The position numbers were made by a program, and so were the translations under genes. Below are positions 36,127 to 44,334 of a stretch of 64,000 nucleotides of DNA, piece after piece. Source of the stretch: Kitasatospora sp. Root107 (GTDB lineage Bacteria > Actinomycetota > Actinomycetes > Streptomycetales > Streptomycetaceae); assembly GCF_001424875.1 (NCBI RefSeq), contig NZ_LMCT01000067.1:62001-126000 (forward strand). The letters are read 5' to 3'. The notes below the pieces were generated by a model. That model saw only the letters and a list, made by a program, of their open reading frames with translations, had not been told where the DNA came from and did not search any database. How positions within the stretch are numbered: the stretch's first letter is position 1; each line of letters starts with the position of its first letter.

Positions 36127-36165
36127 CCGGTACCAGGATCAGCAGGCTCTAACCACCGGTACCGG
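36127..36165. promoter_or_regulatory. Paired CCGGTACC sites in the regulator/MFS divergent promoter
   Basis: CCGGTACC at 36127-36134 and the 10-bp palindrome CCGGTACCGG at 36156-36165 lie 29 bp apart, about three helical turns. They are candidate operators for the XRE protein. Confidence 0.4.
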
Positions 36166-36185
36166 CCTGCCGCCAGGCTGGCGGC

Positions 36186-37628
36186 ATGACGGACCTTCAG
36201 ATCTCCACCGCCGCCGCTCCGGCCACGGCTCCGACCCGCTCGGGGCGGCTGCTCGCCGTCGTCCTGCTGGGCCAGTTCATGGCCCTGCTGGACGTCTCCA
36301 TCGTGAACGTCGCCGTCCCCGGCATCCGGACCGACCTGGGCGCCTCCGGGGCCGCCCTGCAACTGGTGGTGGCGGGGTACACCATCGCGTACGCGGTGCT
36401 GCTGATCACCGGCGCCCGGCTCGGCGCCCGGTACGGGTACAGCAGGCTCTTCCTGCTCGGTCTGGCGGCCTTCACCGCCGCCTCGCTCGCCTGCGGGCTG
36501 GCCCCGGGTACCGGGTGGCTGATCGGCTTCCGGGTGTTCCAGGGGGCCGGGGCGGCGCTGATGGTGCCTCAGGTGATGAGCCTGGTCCAGCGGACCTTCA
36601 GCGGGGCGGCCCGGGTCAGGGCGCTCGGGCTGTACTCGGCGGTGCTGGCCGGCGGGATGGCCGTCGGGCAGGTGGTCGGCGGGATCCTGGTGAGCGCCGA
36701 CCTGTTCGGCACCGGCTGGCGGCCGGTCTTCCTGGTCAACGTCCCGATCGGGCTGGTGCTGCTGATCGCCGGCCGCCGGCTGCTGCCGGTGCTGCCGGGG
36801 GACGGCAGCCGCCGCTTCGACGTGGTCGGGCTGGTGGTGCTGGCGGCCGCGCTCGGGCTGCTGGTGGTGCCGCTGGTGCTCGGGCACGAGCTGGGCTGGC
36901 CGGTCTGGGGCTGGGTGATGCTGGCCGGCAGCGCGGCGCTGTCCGGGGTGTTCGTCGTGGTGGAGCGCCGGATCGCGGCCCGGGGCGGGCAGCCGCTGGT
37001 GCCGGTCCGGGTGCTGCGGGCGCCGGGCCTGCTGCCCGCGGCCGGGGCGATCTTCCTGATCATGGTGGCCTTCGCCGGGCTCATGTTCGCGTTCGCCCTG
37101 CACCAGCAGGCCGCGCTCGGGTACAGCGCGCTGCGGGCCGGCCTGCTCTCCGCTCCGGTCGCGATCGGCTTCGGCGTCTCCAGCCTGCACTGGCACCGGC
37201 TGCCGCAGCGGCTGCACCGACGGCTGCCGTCGTTGGCGCTGGGCACCGCGGCCGGGGCGTACCTGCTCTTCGGAGTCCTGGTGAGCGGCGGCGCGGACAT
37301 CGGCCTCGGCGCCGAACTGGTGCTCACGGTCGGCGGCCTGGCGGTCGGCTGCGCCTACAGCCCGCTGTTCGCCGCCGCCCTCGGCCGGGTCGACCCGGCG
37401 GACGCCGCGGACGGCAGCGGTGTCCTGGTGACGGTGATCCAGCTCGGCCAGGTGATCGGGGTCGCCCTGCTCGGCACCCTCTTCCTCGGCCGGGCCGCGC
37501 TGCCGGCCCCGCCCGCCGACTCGGGCCGGGCGCTGCTGGTGACGGTCTCGACGGTCGCCCTCGCGCTCGTGCTCGCCGCCTGCTTCGCGCTCCGTACCCG
37601 GCGGGCGACGGCCGCCGGAAGGGATTAG
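36186..37628 (+). CDS. MFS drug/proton antiporter (DHA2-like)
   Basis: Exporter of 480 aa with about 14 hydrophobic helices. The N-terminal LLGQFMALLDVSIVNVAVPGI motif (D1 motif of the 14-TMS DHA2 group) and the GARLGARYGYSRLFLLG loop (motif A) are intact. ATG 36186 follows GGCTGGCGGC, a weak RBS. Paired with the divergent XRE regulator. The substrate cannot be told from sequence. Confidence 0.92.
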   Translation: MTDLQISTAAAPATAPTRSGRLLAVVLLGQFMALLDVSIVNVAVPGIRTDLGASGAALQLVVAGYTIAYAVLLITGARLGARYGYSRLFLLGLAAFTAASLACGLAPGTGWLIGFRVFQGAGAALMVPQVMSLVQRTFSGAARVRALGLYSAVLAGGMAVGQVVGGILVSADLFGTGWRPVFLVNVPIGLVLLIAGRRLLPVLPGDGSRRFDVVGLVVLAAALGLLVVPLVLGHELGWPVWGWVMLAGSAALSGVFVVVERRIAARGGQPLVPVRVLRAPGLLPAAGAIFLIMVAFAGLMFAFALHQQAALGYSALRAGLLSAPVAIGFGVSSLHWHRLPQRLHRRLPSLALGTAAGAYLLFGVLVSGGADIGLGAELVLTVGGLAVGCAYSPLFAAALGRVDPADAADGSGVLVTVIQLGQVIGVALLGTLFLGRAALPAPPADSGRALLVTVSTVALALVLAACFALRTRRATAAGRD

Positions 37629-37649
37629 GGGAGTAGGCCGGGGACCGTG

Positions 37650-37655
37650 TAAAGT
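37650..37655 (+). promoter_or_regulatory. Likely -10 box of the third tRNA-Ala gene
   Basis: TAAAGT lies 34 bases before the tRNA 5' end. Confidence 0.4.
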
Positions 37656-37689
37656 GAACGACGTCGCCGGGGGAAACGCCGGATGACGC

Positions 37690-37762
<73 letters not shown>

Positions 37763-37770
37763 CAGTTCGA

Positions 37771-37809
37771 GAAGAGGGCCCCTCCCGGGTAACGGGAGGG
37801 GCCCTCTTC
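37771..37809 (+). terminator. Terminator after the third tRNA-Ala
   Basis: A perfect 17-bp stem (37771-37787 with 37793-37809) with a five-base loop, followed by CGTTT. Confidence 0.9.
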
Positions 37810-37849
37810 CGTTTCGGGGGTTCCCTGTCCGGTCGCCGGAGCGGCCCGA

Positions 37850-37855
37850 TACGGT
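37850..37855 (+). promoter_or_regulatory. -10 box, leaderless start of the HTH/TPR regulator
   Basis: TACGGT ends seven bases before ATG 37863; no Shine-Dalgarno sequence. Confidence 0.4.
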
Positions 37856-37862
37856 CGGTGCC

Positions 37863-39146
37863 ATGGCCGACCTGGAGCGCAGACGGAACGAGGAACTGGC
37901 CCGCATCCTGCACCAGCTCGGCTGGAGTCCGGAGCGGCTGGCCCGCGAGCTCAACGCTGCGCTCCCGCCCGCGCTGGCGATCAGCTCCACCGCCCCGTAC
38001 AAGTGGCGTGACCGGGGCATGGTGCCGCGCAGCCCGCACGACCAGACGGTCTGTGAGGTGCTCAGCCGCACCGTCGGCATCGCGGTGACGTACGAGCAGC
38101 TCTGGGGCCAGATGGGCAGCGGCCGCGGCGCCAAGATCCTCTCGCCCCGGCTGCTCACCGACCCGTGGACGGCCGACACCGCCCAGACCGCGCTGCGCGA
38201 GGCCGGTGCGGACGCCGCCCCGGTCCGGCTCACCGACCTGTTCCGCGGCGACGAACTCCAGCAGGCGGCCCGGCACTGGGCCTCCCCGGCCCCCGAACTG
38301 ACCGGTGGCGAGGGCGCGCTGCGAATAGCCCCCGAGCAGCTCGCCGACCTCCGGCTCAGCTACGACAGCAAACAGCGGCTGGAGCGGGCGTACGGCGGTG
38401 GCCTGATCCTCGACCTGGCGAAGGCCGAGCTCGCCATGATCGGCAAGCTGCTCGAACTCGGCGCGTACGACGAGCCGCTCGGCCGCGAACTGTACGGCGC
38501 TGCCAGCAGGCTTGCCCGGCTGGTCGGTTGGGCCAACTACGACCTCGGCAACGACGCGGCGGCGCAGCGCGCCTTCGTCGCCGCGCTGCGGGCCGCACAC
38601 GTCTCCGGCGATCCCCGGCTCGGGGTCAGCGTGGTCGGCTGCCTCGCCGTCCAGGCCACCCACAACTCCGGCGGGCGGGGGCTGGACGCGGTCGCCATGC
38701 TCTCCACCGCGCTGCGGGCGGCCGACGAGGTCCTGACGCCCCGTGAGCGGGCGCTCCAGCTGGGCCGGATCGCCCGGGCGCACGGCCGCAAGGGTGAACA
38801 GATCAGCGCCGAAGCGGTCGCGGAGCGAGCCTTCCAGGCGTTGGACGGCGACCAGGACCACAGTCAGGAACGGGCCGACCTGGAGGGCATGGTGGGGGAG
38901 GGCTACCTCTTCCTCGGCGACCACGAACGGGCCCAGCAGTTGCTCGCGGGCGCGATCGCCGCACTGTCTCCCGAACGGGCCCGGGCCAAGGCCCTGCTGA
39001 TGGTCCGGCTGGCCGACTCCTACCTGCGGACCGGCGACCGCGAGGAGGCCGCCCGGGTCGCCGACCAGGCCCGCAGCCTGGCCGCAGGTATGCAGTCCGC
39101 CCGAGTCGCCCGGGCCCTGCGGGAGTTCGACGCAGCGGCCCGATAG
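37863..39146 (+). CDS. HTH/TPR-type regulatory protein
   Basis: A 427-aa cytosolic protein. The N-terminal part (RNEELARILHQLGWSPERLARELN, in two halves) looks like a helix-turn-helix, with the YKWRDRGMVPRSP wing seen in streptomycete regulators of the NsdA/AfsR-associated kind. The C-terminal two thirds are Ala/Leu-rich helical repeats of TPR character (e.g. LGDHERAQQLLAGAIAAL, TGDREEAARVADQARSLA). No kinase or enzyme domain. Probably a developmental or metabolic regulator; the exact family is uncertain. Confidence 0.78.
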   Translation: MADLERRRNEELARILHQLGWSPERLARELNAALPPALAISSTAPYKWRDRGMVPRSPHDQTVCEVLSRTVGIAVTYEQLWGQMGSGRGAKILSPRLLTDPWTADTAQTALREAGADAAPVRLTDLFRGDELQQAARHWASPAPELTGGEGALRIAPEQLADLRLSYDSKQRLERAYGGGLILDLAKAELAMIGKLLELGAYDEPLGRELYGAASRLARLVGWANYDLGNDAAAQRAFVAALRAAHVSGDPRLGVSVVGCLAVQATHNSGGRGLDAVAMLSTALRAADEVLTPRERALQLGRIARAHGRKGEQISAEAVAERAFQALDGDQDHSQERADLEGMVGEGYLFLGDHERAQQLLAGAIAALSPERARAKALLMVRLADSYLRTGDREEAARVADQARSLAAGMQSARVARALREFDAAAR

Positions 39147-39169
39147 GCAGGTGCTCAGCAGCTACGGTC

Positions 39170-39269
39170 AGGGGCTCGGGGAACTGCGACGCCGACCTGT
39201 GGAGCGTGATCGCTGTGTAAATGGTCAGGCACTTTCGCTTGAACCCGCACGCCAGGTGCCCGAGCCCCT
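39170..39269 (+). repeat. Dispersed intergenic repeat, copy B
   Basis: 100 bp beginning AGGGGCTCGGGGAACTGCGA, sharing CGCCGACCT, TGGTCAGGCACTTTCGC and AACCCGCACGCCAG with copy C, and ending with a shortened inverted end (GCCCGAGCCCCT). It starts 24 bases after the stop of the HTH/TPR gene. The 39147-39483 gap holds only this and the leuS leader. Confidence 0.88.
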
Positions 39270-39323
39270 GTTTTCCGGTGCGTGTGCCGATAAAGGTGCG
39301 CGGGGCGCTGAGGGTCGGTGCGG

Positions 39324-39329
39324 TACCCT
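39324..39329 (+). promoter_or_regulatory. -10 box of the leuS leader transcript
   Basis: TACCCT ends six bases before the ATG of the leader peptide, so the transcript probably starts at that ATG. Confidence 0.5.
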
Positions 39330-39335
39330 GTGGCC

Positions 39336-39374
39336 ATGCGAACTGTGCGCCTGCTTCTTAGCCGGCCGCGCTGA
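39336..39374 (+). CDS. Leucine leader peptide (attenuator), 12 aa
   Basis: The reading frame encodes MRTVRLLLSRPR and stop, with three consecutive Leu codons (CTG CTT CTT at 39351-39359). It lies 110 bp upstream of leuS and is followed by an 11-bp stem (39365-39375 with 39397-39407, two G-T pairs) whose 5' arm contains the leader stop codon, an inner 6-bp hairpin (39381-39395), and an intrinsic terminator. Ribosome position on the Leu codons would report leucyl-tRNA supply and so control read-through into leuS. The exact anti-terminator pairing is not resolved. Confidence 0.8.
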   Translation: MRTVRLLLSRPR

Positions 39375-39409
39375 CCAGGACCGGCCGAGGGCCGGAGTCG
39401 GCGTGGCGT

Positions 39410-39432
39410 CCCCTCCTGCGAGGGGCTTTTTT
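39410..39432 (+). terminator. Attenuator terminator upstream of leuS
   Basis: CCCCTC/GAGGGG stem with a CTGC loop (39410-39425), followed by CTTTTTTG. A T-run this long is rare in this genome and supports an intrinsic terminator. Confidence 0.85.
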
Positions 39433-39483
39433 GTTTCTCCCGCCGCCGTTCGCGAACTGACATCAGATGGAGCCCGAAGGACC

Positions 39484-42375
39484 ATGAGCGAGACGACCCC
39501 CGCCGCGGCCGAGGCCGCTGCCACCGAGCCCTTCCGCTACGGCGCGACGCTGGCCGCCGAGATCGAGTCCCGCTGGCAGGACATCTGGGAGAAGGAGGGG
39601 ACGTTCAACGCCCCCAACCCGGCCGGTGCGCTGGCCGACCCGGCGGCCGGTGACGTCGTCTCGAAGCCGCACAGCTTCATCATGGACATGTTCCCGTACC
39701 CGTCCGGTGCCGGCCTGCACGTCGGCCACCCGCTGGGTTACATCGCGACCGACGTCTACGCCCGCTACCAGCGGATGACCGGTCACAACGTGCTGCACAC
39801 CCTGGGCTACGACGCGTTCGGCCTGCCCGCCGAGCAGCACGCGGTGGCGACCGGCCAGCACCCCCGGATCACCACCGAGGCCGCGATGGCGAACATGCGG
39901 CAGCAGCTGCGCCGCCTGGGCCTGGGGCACGACCCGCGCCGGTCGATCGCCACCATCGACCCGGAGTACTACCGCTGGACTCAGTGGATCTTCCTGCAGA
40001 TCTTCAACTCCTGGTACGACCAGGAGGCCGGCGAGGGCGGCAAGGCCCGCCCGATCGCCGAGCTGATCGCGCAGTTCGAGTCCGGTGAGCGTGAGGTGCC
40101 GGGCGGCGGTGTCTGGGCCGAGCTGTCCGCCGCCGAGCGCGAGGAGCTGCTGGGCGAGTACCGGCTGGCGTACTCCAAGGAGGTGCCGGTCAACTGGTGC
40201 CCCGGGCTGGGCACCGTGCTGGCGAACGAGGAGGTCACCGCGGACGGCCGCTCCGAGCGCGGCAACTTCCCGGTCTTCAAGTCGAACCTGCGCCAGTGGA
40301 TGATGCGGATCACCGCGTACTCCGACCGCCTGATCGCCGACCTGGACCTGCTGGACTGGCCCGAGGCGATCAAGCTGCAGCAGCGCAACTGGATCGGCCG
40401 CTCCGAGGGTGCGCGCGTCGACTTCGCGGTCGGGTCCGGCTCAGCGATCACGGTGTTCACCACCCGTCCTGACACCCTGTTCGGCGCCACCTACATGGTG
40501 CTGGCGCCCGAGCACGCGCTGGTCGACTCGATCGTCCCCGCCGCCTGGCCGGCCGAGACCCACGAGGACTGGAAGGGCGGCGCAGCCACCCCCGCCGAGG
40601 CCGTCGCGGCCTACCGCGCTGAGGCCGCCGCCAAGTCGGACGTCGAGCGCCAGGTCGATGCCAAGGTGAAGACCGGCGTCTTCACCGGCGCGTACGCGAC
40701 CAACCCGGTCAGCGGTGAGCCGGTGCCGGTCTTCGTCGCCGACTACGTGCTGATGGGTTACGGCACCGGCGCGATCATGGCCGTGCCCGCGCACGACCAC
40801 CGCGACTTCGCCTTCGCCCGCGCCTTCGCGCTGCCGATGCGCTGCGTGGTGCAGCCGACCGACGGCCGCACCGACGACCCGTCGACCTGGGACGACGCGT
40901 TCGACACCTACGACTCGGTGATCGTGAACTCCGCCCATGACGACCTGTCACTGGACGGGCTGAGCGTGGTCGAGGCCAAGGCCGCCGCCACCGAGTGGCT
41001 GGCCGGGCAGGGCATCGGTGAGGGCACCGTCAACTACCGCCTGCGCGACTGGCTGTTCAGCCGTCAGCGGTACTGGGGCGAGCCGTTCCCGATCGTCTAC
41101 GACGCCGACGGCGTGATGCACGCGCTGCCCGAGTCGATGCTGCCGGTCGAGGTCCCCGTGGTGGAGGACTACTCGCCGCACACCTACGACCCGTTCGACT
41201 CGACCTCCTCGCCGAAGACCCCGCTGTCCCGCAACGAGGACTGGGTCAACGTCGAGCTGGACCTGGGCGACGGCGTCCAGACGTACCGCCGCGAGACCAA
41301 CACCATGCCCAACTGGGCCGGTTCCTGCTGGTACGAGCTGCGCTACATCGACCCGGCCAACGGCGAGAAGGTGGTCGACCCCGCCAACGAGCAGTACTGG
41401 CTGGGCCCGACCGCGCAGAAGCCCGGCGGCGGCGCCGACCTGTACGTCGGCGGGGCCGAGCACGCGGTGCTGCACCTGCTGTACGCGCGGTTCTGGCACA
41501 AGGTGCTGCACGACCTGGGGCACGTCTCCTCGGTCGAGCCGTTCCACAAGCTGTTCAACCAGGGCATGATCACCGCCGACGTCTACCGCGACGAGCGGGG
41601 CTTCCCGGTGCCCGCCGCCGAGGTCGAGGAGAGTGGCGACGGCCGGTACTTCTGGAACGGCGAGGCGGTCAAGCGCGAGGCCGGCAAGATGGGCAAGTCG
41701 CTGAAGAACGCGGTCGCGCCCGACGAGATCGCCGACGAGTACGGCGCCGACACGCTGCGCCTGTACGAGATGTCGATGGGCCCGCTGGACGTCTCCCGCC
41801 CGTGGGACACCCGCGCGGTGGTCGGCTCGTACCGCTTCCTGCAGCGGCTGTGGCGCAACATCGTCTCCGAGGCCACCGGCGAGCTGGTGGTGACGGAGGA
41901 GGAGCCCGACGAGGCGACCCTGCGCGCGCTGCACAAGGCGATCGACGGCATCCGCGGCGACATGGCCGGGCTGCGCTTCAACACGGCGGTGGCCAAGGCC
42001 ATCGAGCTGAACAACTTCCTGGTCAAGCGCGGCTCCACGCCGCGTTCGGTCGCGGAGCAGATCGTGCTGATGGTGGCCCCGCTGGCCCCGCACATCGCCG
42101 AGGAGCTGTGGCGCCGACTGGGCCACGACGGGACGCTGACCTACACCGACTACCCCGTGGCCGACCCGGCCTACGCGGTCGCCGAGGCGGTCACCTGCGT
42201 GATCCAGATCAAGGGCAAGGTGAAGGCCCGACTGGAGGTCTCGCCGGCCATCACGGACGCGGAGCTGGAGGCGCTGGCGATGGCCGACCCGGCCGTGGTC
42301 GCCGCGATCGGCGACGCTCCGGTCCGCAAGGTGATCGCCCGGGCGCCGAAGCTGGTGAACATCGTCACCGGCTGA
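39484..42375 (+). CDS. leuS: Leucine-tRNA ligase
   Basis: Class I synthetase charging tRNA-Leu. ATG 39484 follows CCGAAGGACC. The 963-aa protein has the HIGH-type motif H79-V-G-H82, the editing (CP1) domain with the threonine-rich TTRPDTLFGATYMVLAPEH region and a conserved Asp near VPAHDHRDF. The KMSKS loop appears as KMGKS at 735-739, the normal form in streptomycetes. The C-terminal anticodon-binding helices and tail (CVIQIKGKVKARLEV) are complete. Controlled by the leader and terminator just upstream. Confidence 0.98.
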   Translation: MSETTPAAAEAAATEPFRYGATLAAEIESRWQDIWEKEGTFNAPNPAGALADPAAGDVVSKPHSFIMDMFPYPSGAGLHVGHPLGYIATDVYARYQRMTGHNVLHTLGYDAFGLPAEQHAVATGQHPRITTEAAMANMRQQLRRLGLGHDPRRSIATIDPEYYRWTQWIFLQIFNSWYDQEAGEGGKARPIAELIAQFESGEREVPGGGVWAELSAAEREELLGEYRLAYSKEVPVNWCPGLGTVLANEEVTADGRSERGNFPVFKSNLRQWMMRITAYSDRLIADLDLLDWPEAIKLQQRNWIGRSEGARVDFAVGSGSAITVFTTRPDTLFGATYMVLAPEHALVDSIVPAAWPAETHEDWKGGAATPAEAVAAYRAEAAAKSDVERQVDAKVKTGVFTGAYATNPVSGEPVPVFVADYVLMGYGTGAIMAVPAHDHRDFAFARAFALPMRCVVQPTDGRTDDPSTWDDAFDTYDSVIVNSAHDDLSLDGLSVVEAKAAATEWLAGQGIGEGTVNYRLRDWLFSRQRYWGEPFPIVYDADGVMHALPESMLPVEVPVVEDYSPHTYDPFDSTSSPKTPLSRNEDWVNVELDLGDGVQTYRRETNTMPNWAGSCWYELRYIDPANGEKVVDPANEQYWLGPTAQKPGGGADLYVGGAEHAVLHLLYARFWHKVLHDLGHVSSVEPFHKLFNQGMITADVYRDERGFPVPAAEVEESGDGRYFWNGEAVKREAGKMGKSLKNAVAPDEIADEYGADTLRLYEMSMGPLDVSRPWDTRAVVGSYRFLQRLWRNIVSEATGELVVTEEEPDEATLRALHKAIDGIRGDMAGLRFNTAVAKAIELNNFLVKRGSTPRSVAEQIVLMVAPLAPHIAEELWRRLGHDGTLTYTDYPVADPAYAVAEAVTCVIQIKGKVKARLEVSPAITDAELEALAMADPAVVAAIGDAPVRKVIARAPKLVNIVTG

Positions 42376-42606
42376 CGAGCCGTCGCTGTTCACGCCGACC
42401 GTTCGGGGGCGGGTCTCGGGGACATCCCTGAGGCCCGCCCCCTATCTCTGCCTGATTCCTGCCGCCCGGGCGTTCCTGCGGGCCGTTCCGCCGATCGGTG
42501 CGGCTACCTTGGAACCCTGGGTGGTCGCACCGCCGTTCTCCGGGGGAGCGGTGGGCGTACGGCCGCGGTGGCCGACGTGGTGCGGTGTGGTGGAAGGCGG
42601 CTCGTG

Positions 42607-43311
42607 ATGGACGTGCTCGGCGTGGTTCTCGGTCTGGCCCTGCTGTTCGGAGTGGGGTTGCTGGTCATGCTCGGGGTCGGTGCCGTCAAGGTGGGCAAGG
42701 CCGCCGCCGCCAAGATCTCCCAGGAGGAGGCCAAGGCCCGCCGCGCCTTCGAGAACACCGCGCTGAAGGCCAAGTCCTTCGCCAAACCGGGCGCCCACGG
42801 TCAGATCTCCACCGTCCGCCTCGCGCTGCGCTCCTCGCTCGACAGCACCCGCAAGGTGCTTGCCGCCGGGCTCGCCGAGGACTCCCAACTGGCCGAGTCG
42901 CTCCAACTGCTGACCCGCCTGGACACGCACGCCGCCGAACTGGACGGCGAGCTGAGGACCTTGGAACTGGAGCCGGAGGCCGGCCGGGTCGCCACCAAGC
43001 TCCCGGAGCTGCGCGAGCGGGCCGACCGGATCACGCACGCGGCCGAGTCGATGCGCTGGGCGGCGCAGGACCGGATGCAGCGCTTCGCGGACGACGAGCT
43101 CGCGCGGCTCGCGGAGGAGTGCGAGAGCGAGGCGGGGGCGCTCCGGCACTGGGACTCGGCCGCCCCGGCCGCTTCGGCCTCCGCCTCGGCCGCCCCGGCC
43201 GCCGCGTCACATACCGAGCGCACGGGCATCTCGGCCAAGCGTGGGGTGAGCGCCGAGGAGCTGCTCGGGCTGACCGACCTCGCCCAGCGGCTGCGCAAGC
43301 GGTCCGCTTAA
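42607..43311 (+). CDS. Membrane-anchored coiled-coil hypothetical protein
   Basis: A 234-aa protein starting with one membrane helix (VLGVVLGLALLFGVGLLVMLGVG, in two parts), then a long Lys/Ala/Glu/Leu helical region (about 30-180) that should form a coiled coil, an Ala/Ser-rich linker and a short conserved C-terminus (VSAEELLGLTDLAQRLRKR). GGAAGG stands upstream of a GTG-ATG pair (42604/42607); I chose the ATG. It resembles proteins encoded next to leuS in streptomycetes. Function unknown; the topology would suit a scaffold at the membrane. Confidence 0.78.
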   Translation: MDVLGVVLGLALLFGVGLLVMLGVGAVKVGKAAAAKISQEEAKARRAFENTALKAKSFAKPGAHGQISTVRLALRSSLDSTRKVLAAGLAEDSQLAESLQLLTRLDTHAAELDGELRTLELEPEAGRVATKLPELRERADRITHAAESMRWAAQDRMQRFADDELARLAEECESEAGALRHWDSAAPAASASASAAPAAASHTERTGISAKRGVSAEELLGLTDLAQRLRKRSA

Positions 43312-43372
43312 GACCGACCGGCCTGGTCACCGCTGAACCGACCCGTGGTGTCCGCACCCGACGAGCGGGGAG

Positions 43373-43378
43373 TACCCT
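43373..43378 (+). promoter_or_regulatory. -10 box of the degV-like gene (leaderless start)
   Basis: TACCCT ends seven bases before ATG 43386. Confidence 0.4.
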
Positions 43379-43385
43379 CCGGCTC

Positions 43386-44231
43386 ATGTCCCACCGCCTC
43401 GCGCTCGTCACCGACTCCACGGCCTACCTGCCGCAGCAGGCCATCGACCGGCACCGGATCACGGTGGTCCCGCTCAGCGTGGTGGTCGGGGACACGGTCC
43501 TGACCGAGGGCGTCGAGATCTCCCCGAAGGACGTCGCCGAGGCGCTCCGCGCCAAGCAGCGGGTGACCACCTCCCGCCCCAGCCCGGAGACTTTCGCCGC
43601 CGCCTACCGGGCCGCCGCCGAGGCGGGCGCCACCGGCATCGTCTCGGTGCACATCTCCGCCGAGCTGTCCGGCACCGGGGAAGCCGCCAGGCTGGCCGCT
43701 GCCGAGGCCGGTCTCCCGGTCCGGGTGGTGGACAGTCATCTGGTCGGCATGGCGCTCGGCCACTGCGTCCTGACGGCGGCTCAGGCCATCGAGGACGGGC
43801 TCGACCTGGACGCGGTGGCCGCCGCCGCCACCGCCCGGGCGGAGCGGACCAGCGGCTTCTTCTACGTGGACACCCTGGAGTACCTGCGCCGGGGCGGCCG
43901 GATCGGCGCCGCCCGGGCCATGCTCGGCTCCGCACTCTCGGTGAAGCCGCTGCTGCACCTCTCCGGCGGCCGGATCGAACCGCTGGAGAAGGTCCGGACG
44001 GCCTCCCGGGCGATCGCCCGGCTGGAGGAGATCGCGGTCGAGAAGGCGGGCACCGACGAGGTGGACATCACCGTGCACCACCTGGCCGCCGAGGACCGGG
44101 CCGAGCTGCTGGCGGAGCGGCTGCGGGGGCGGGTGCCGGGGCTGCGGGAGCTGTCCGTGGTGGAGGTGGGCGCGGTGATCGGTGCGCATGTCGGTCCCGG
44201 GCTGCTGGCCGTGGTGGTCGCACCGCGCTGA
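43386..44231 (+). CDS. DegV family fatty-acid-binding protein
   Basis: Binds a fatty acid as partner of a fatty acid kinase (FakB-type role) in the cytosol. The 281-aa protein opens with LALVTDSTAYLP, has the TSRPSPETF and SVHISAELSGTG ligand-binding segments and the YVDTLEYLRRGGRIG motif, and ends near HVGPGLLAVVV. No kinase partner gene is adjacent. Confidence 0.94.
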   Translation: MSHRLALVTDSTAYLPQQAIDRHRITVVPLSVVVGDTVLTEGVEISPKDVAEALRAKQRVTTSRPSPETFAAAYRAAAEAGATGIVSVHISAELSGTGEAARLAAAEAGLPVRVVDSHLVGMALGHCVLTAAQAIEDGLDLDAVAAAATARAERTSGFFYVDTLEYLRRGGRIGAARAMLGSALSVKPLLHLSGGRIEPLEKVRTASRAIARLEEIAVEKAGTDEVDITVHHLAAEDRAELLAERLRGRVPGLRELSVVEVGAVIGAHVGPGLLAVVVAPR

Positions 44232-44256
44232 AACTCCCTCCTTCGAGGGACCTCGG

Positions 44257-44283
44257 TTGTCCACAGCCCCCGGGTTTTCCACA
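44257..44283 (+). promoter_or_regulatory. Two DnaA boxes upstream of comEA
   Basis: TTGTCCACA (44257-44265) is the preferred Streptomyces DnaA box, and TTTTCCACA (44275-44283) differs from it at one base. They are in the same orientation, 18 bp apart, and end about 50 bp before the comEA start. Confidence 0.6.
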
Positions 44284-44334
44284 GCTTTTGGCTGTCCGCC
44301 GGGGCCGTCGGCCGGGGCTCGTACCGTCCTCGGC

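Noticed and set aside
41686..41700. LeuRS with KMGKS instead of KMSKS as a possible defect
   Set aside because: This variant is the usual form in streptomycete LeuRS and the rest of the enzyme is intact.
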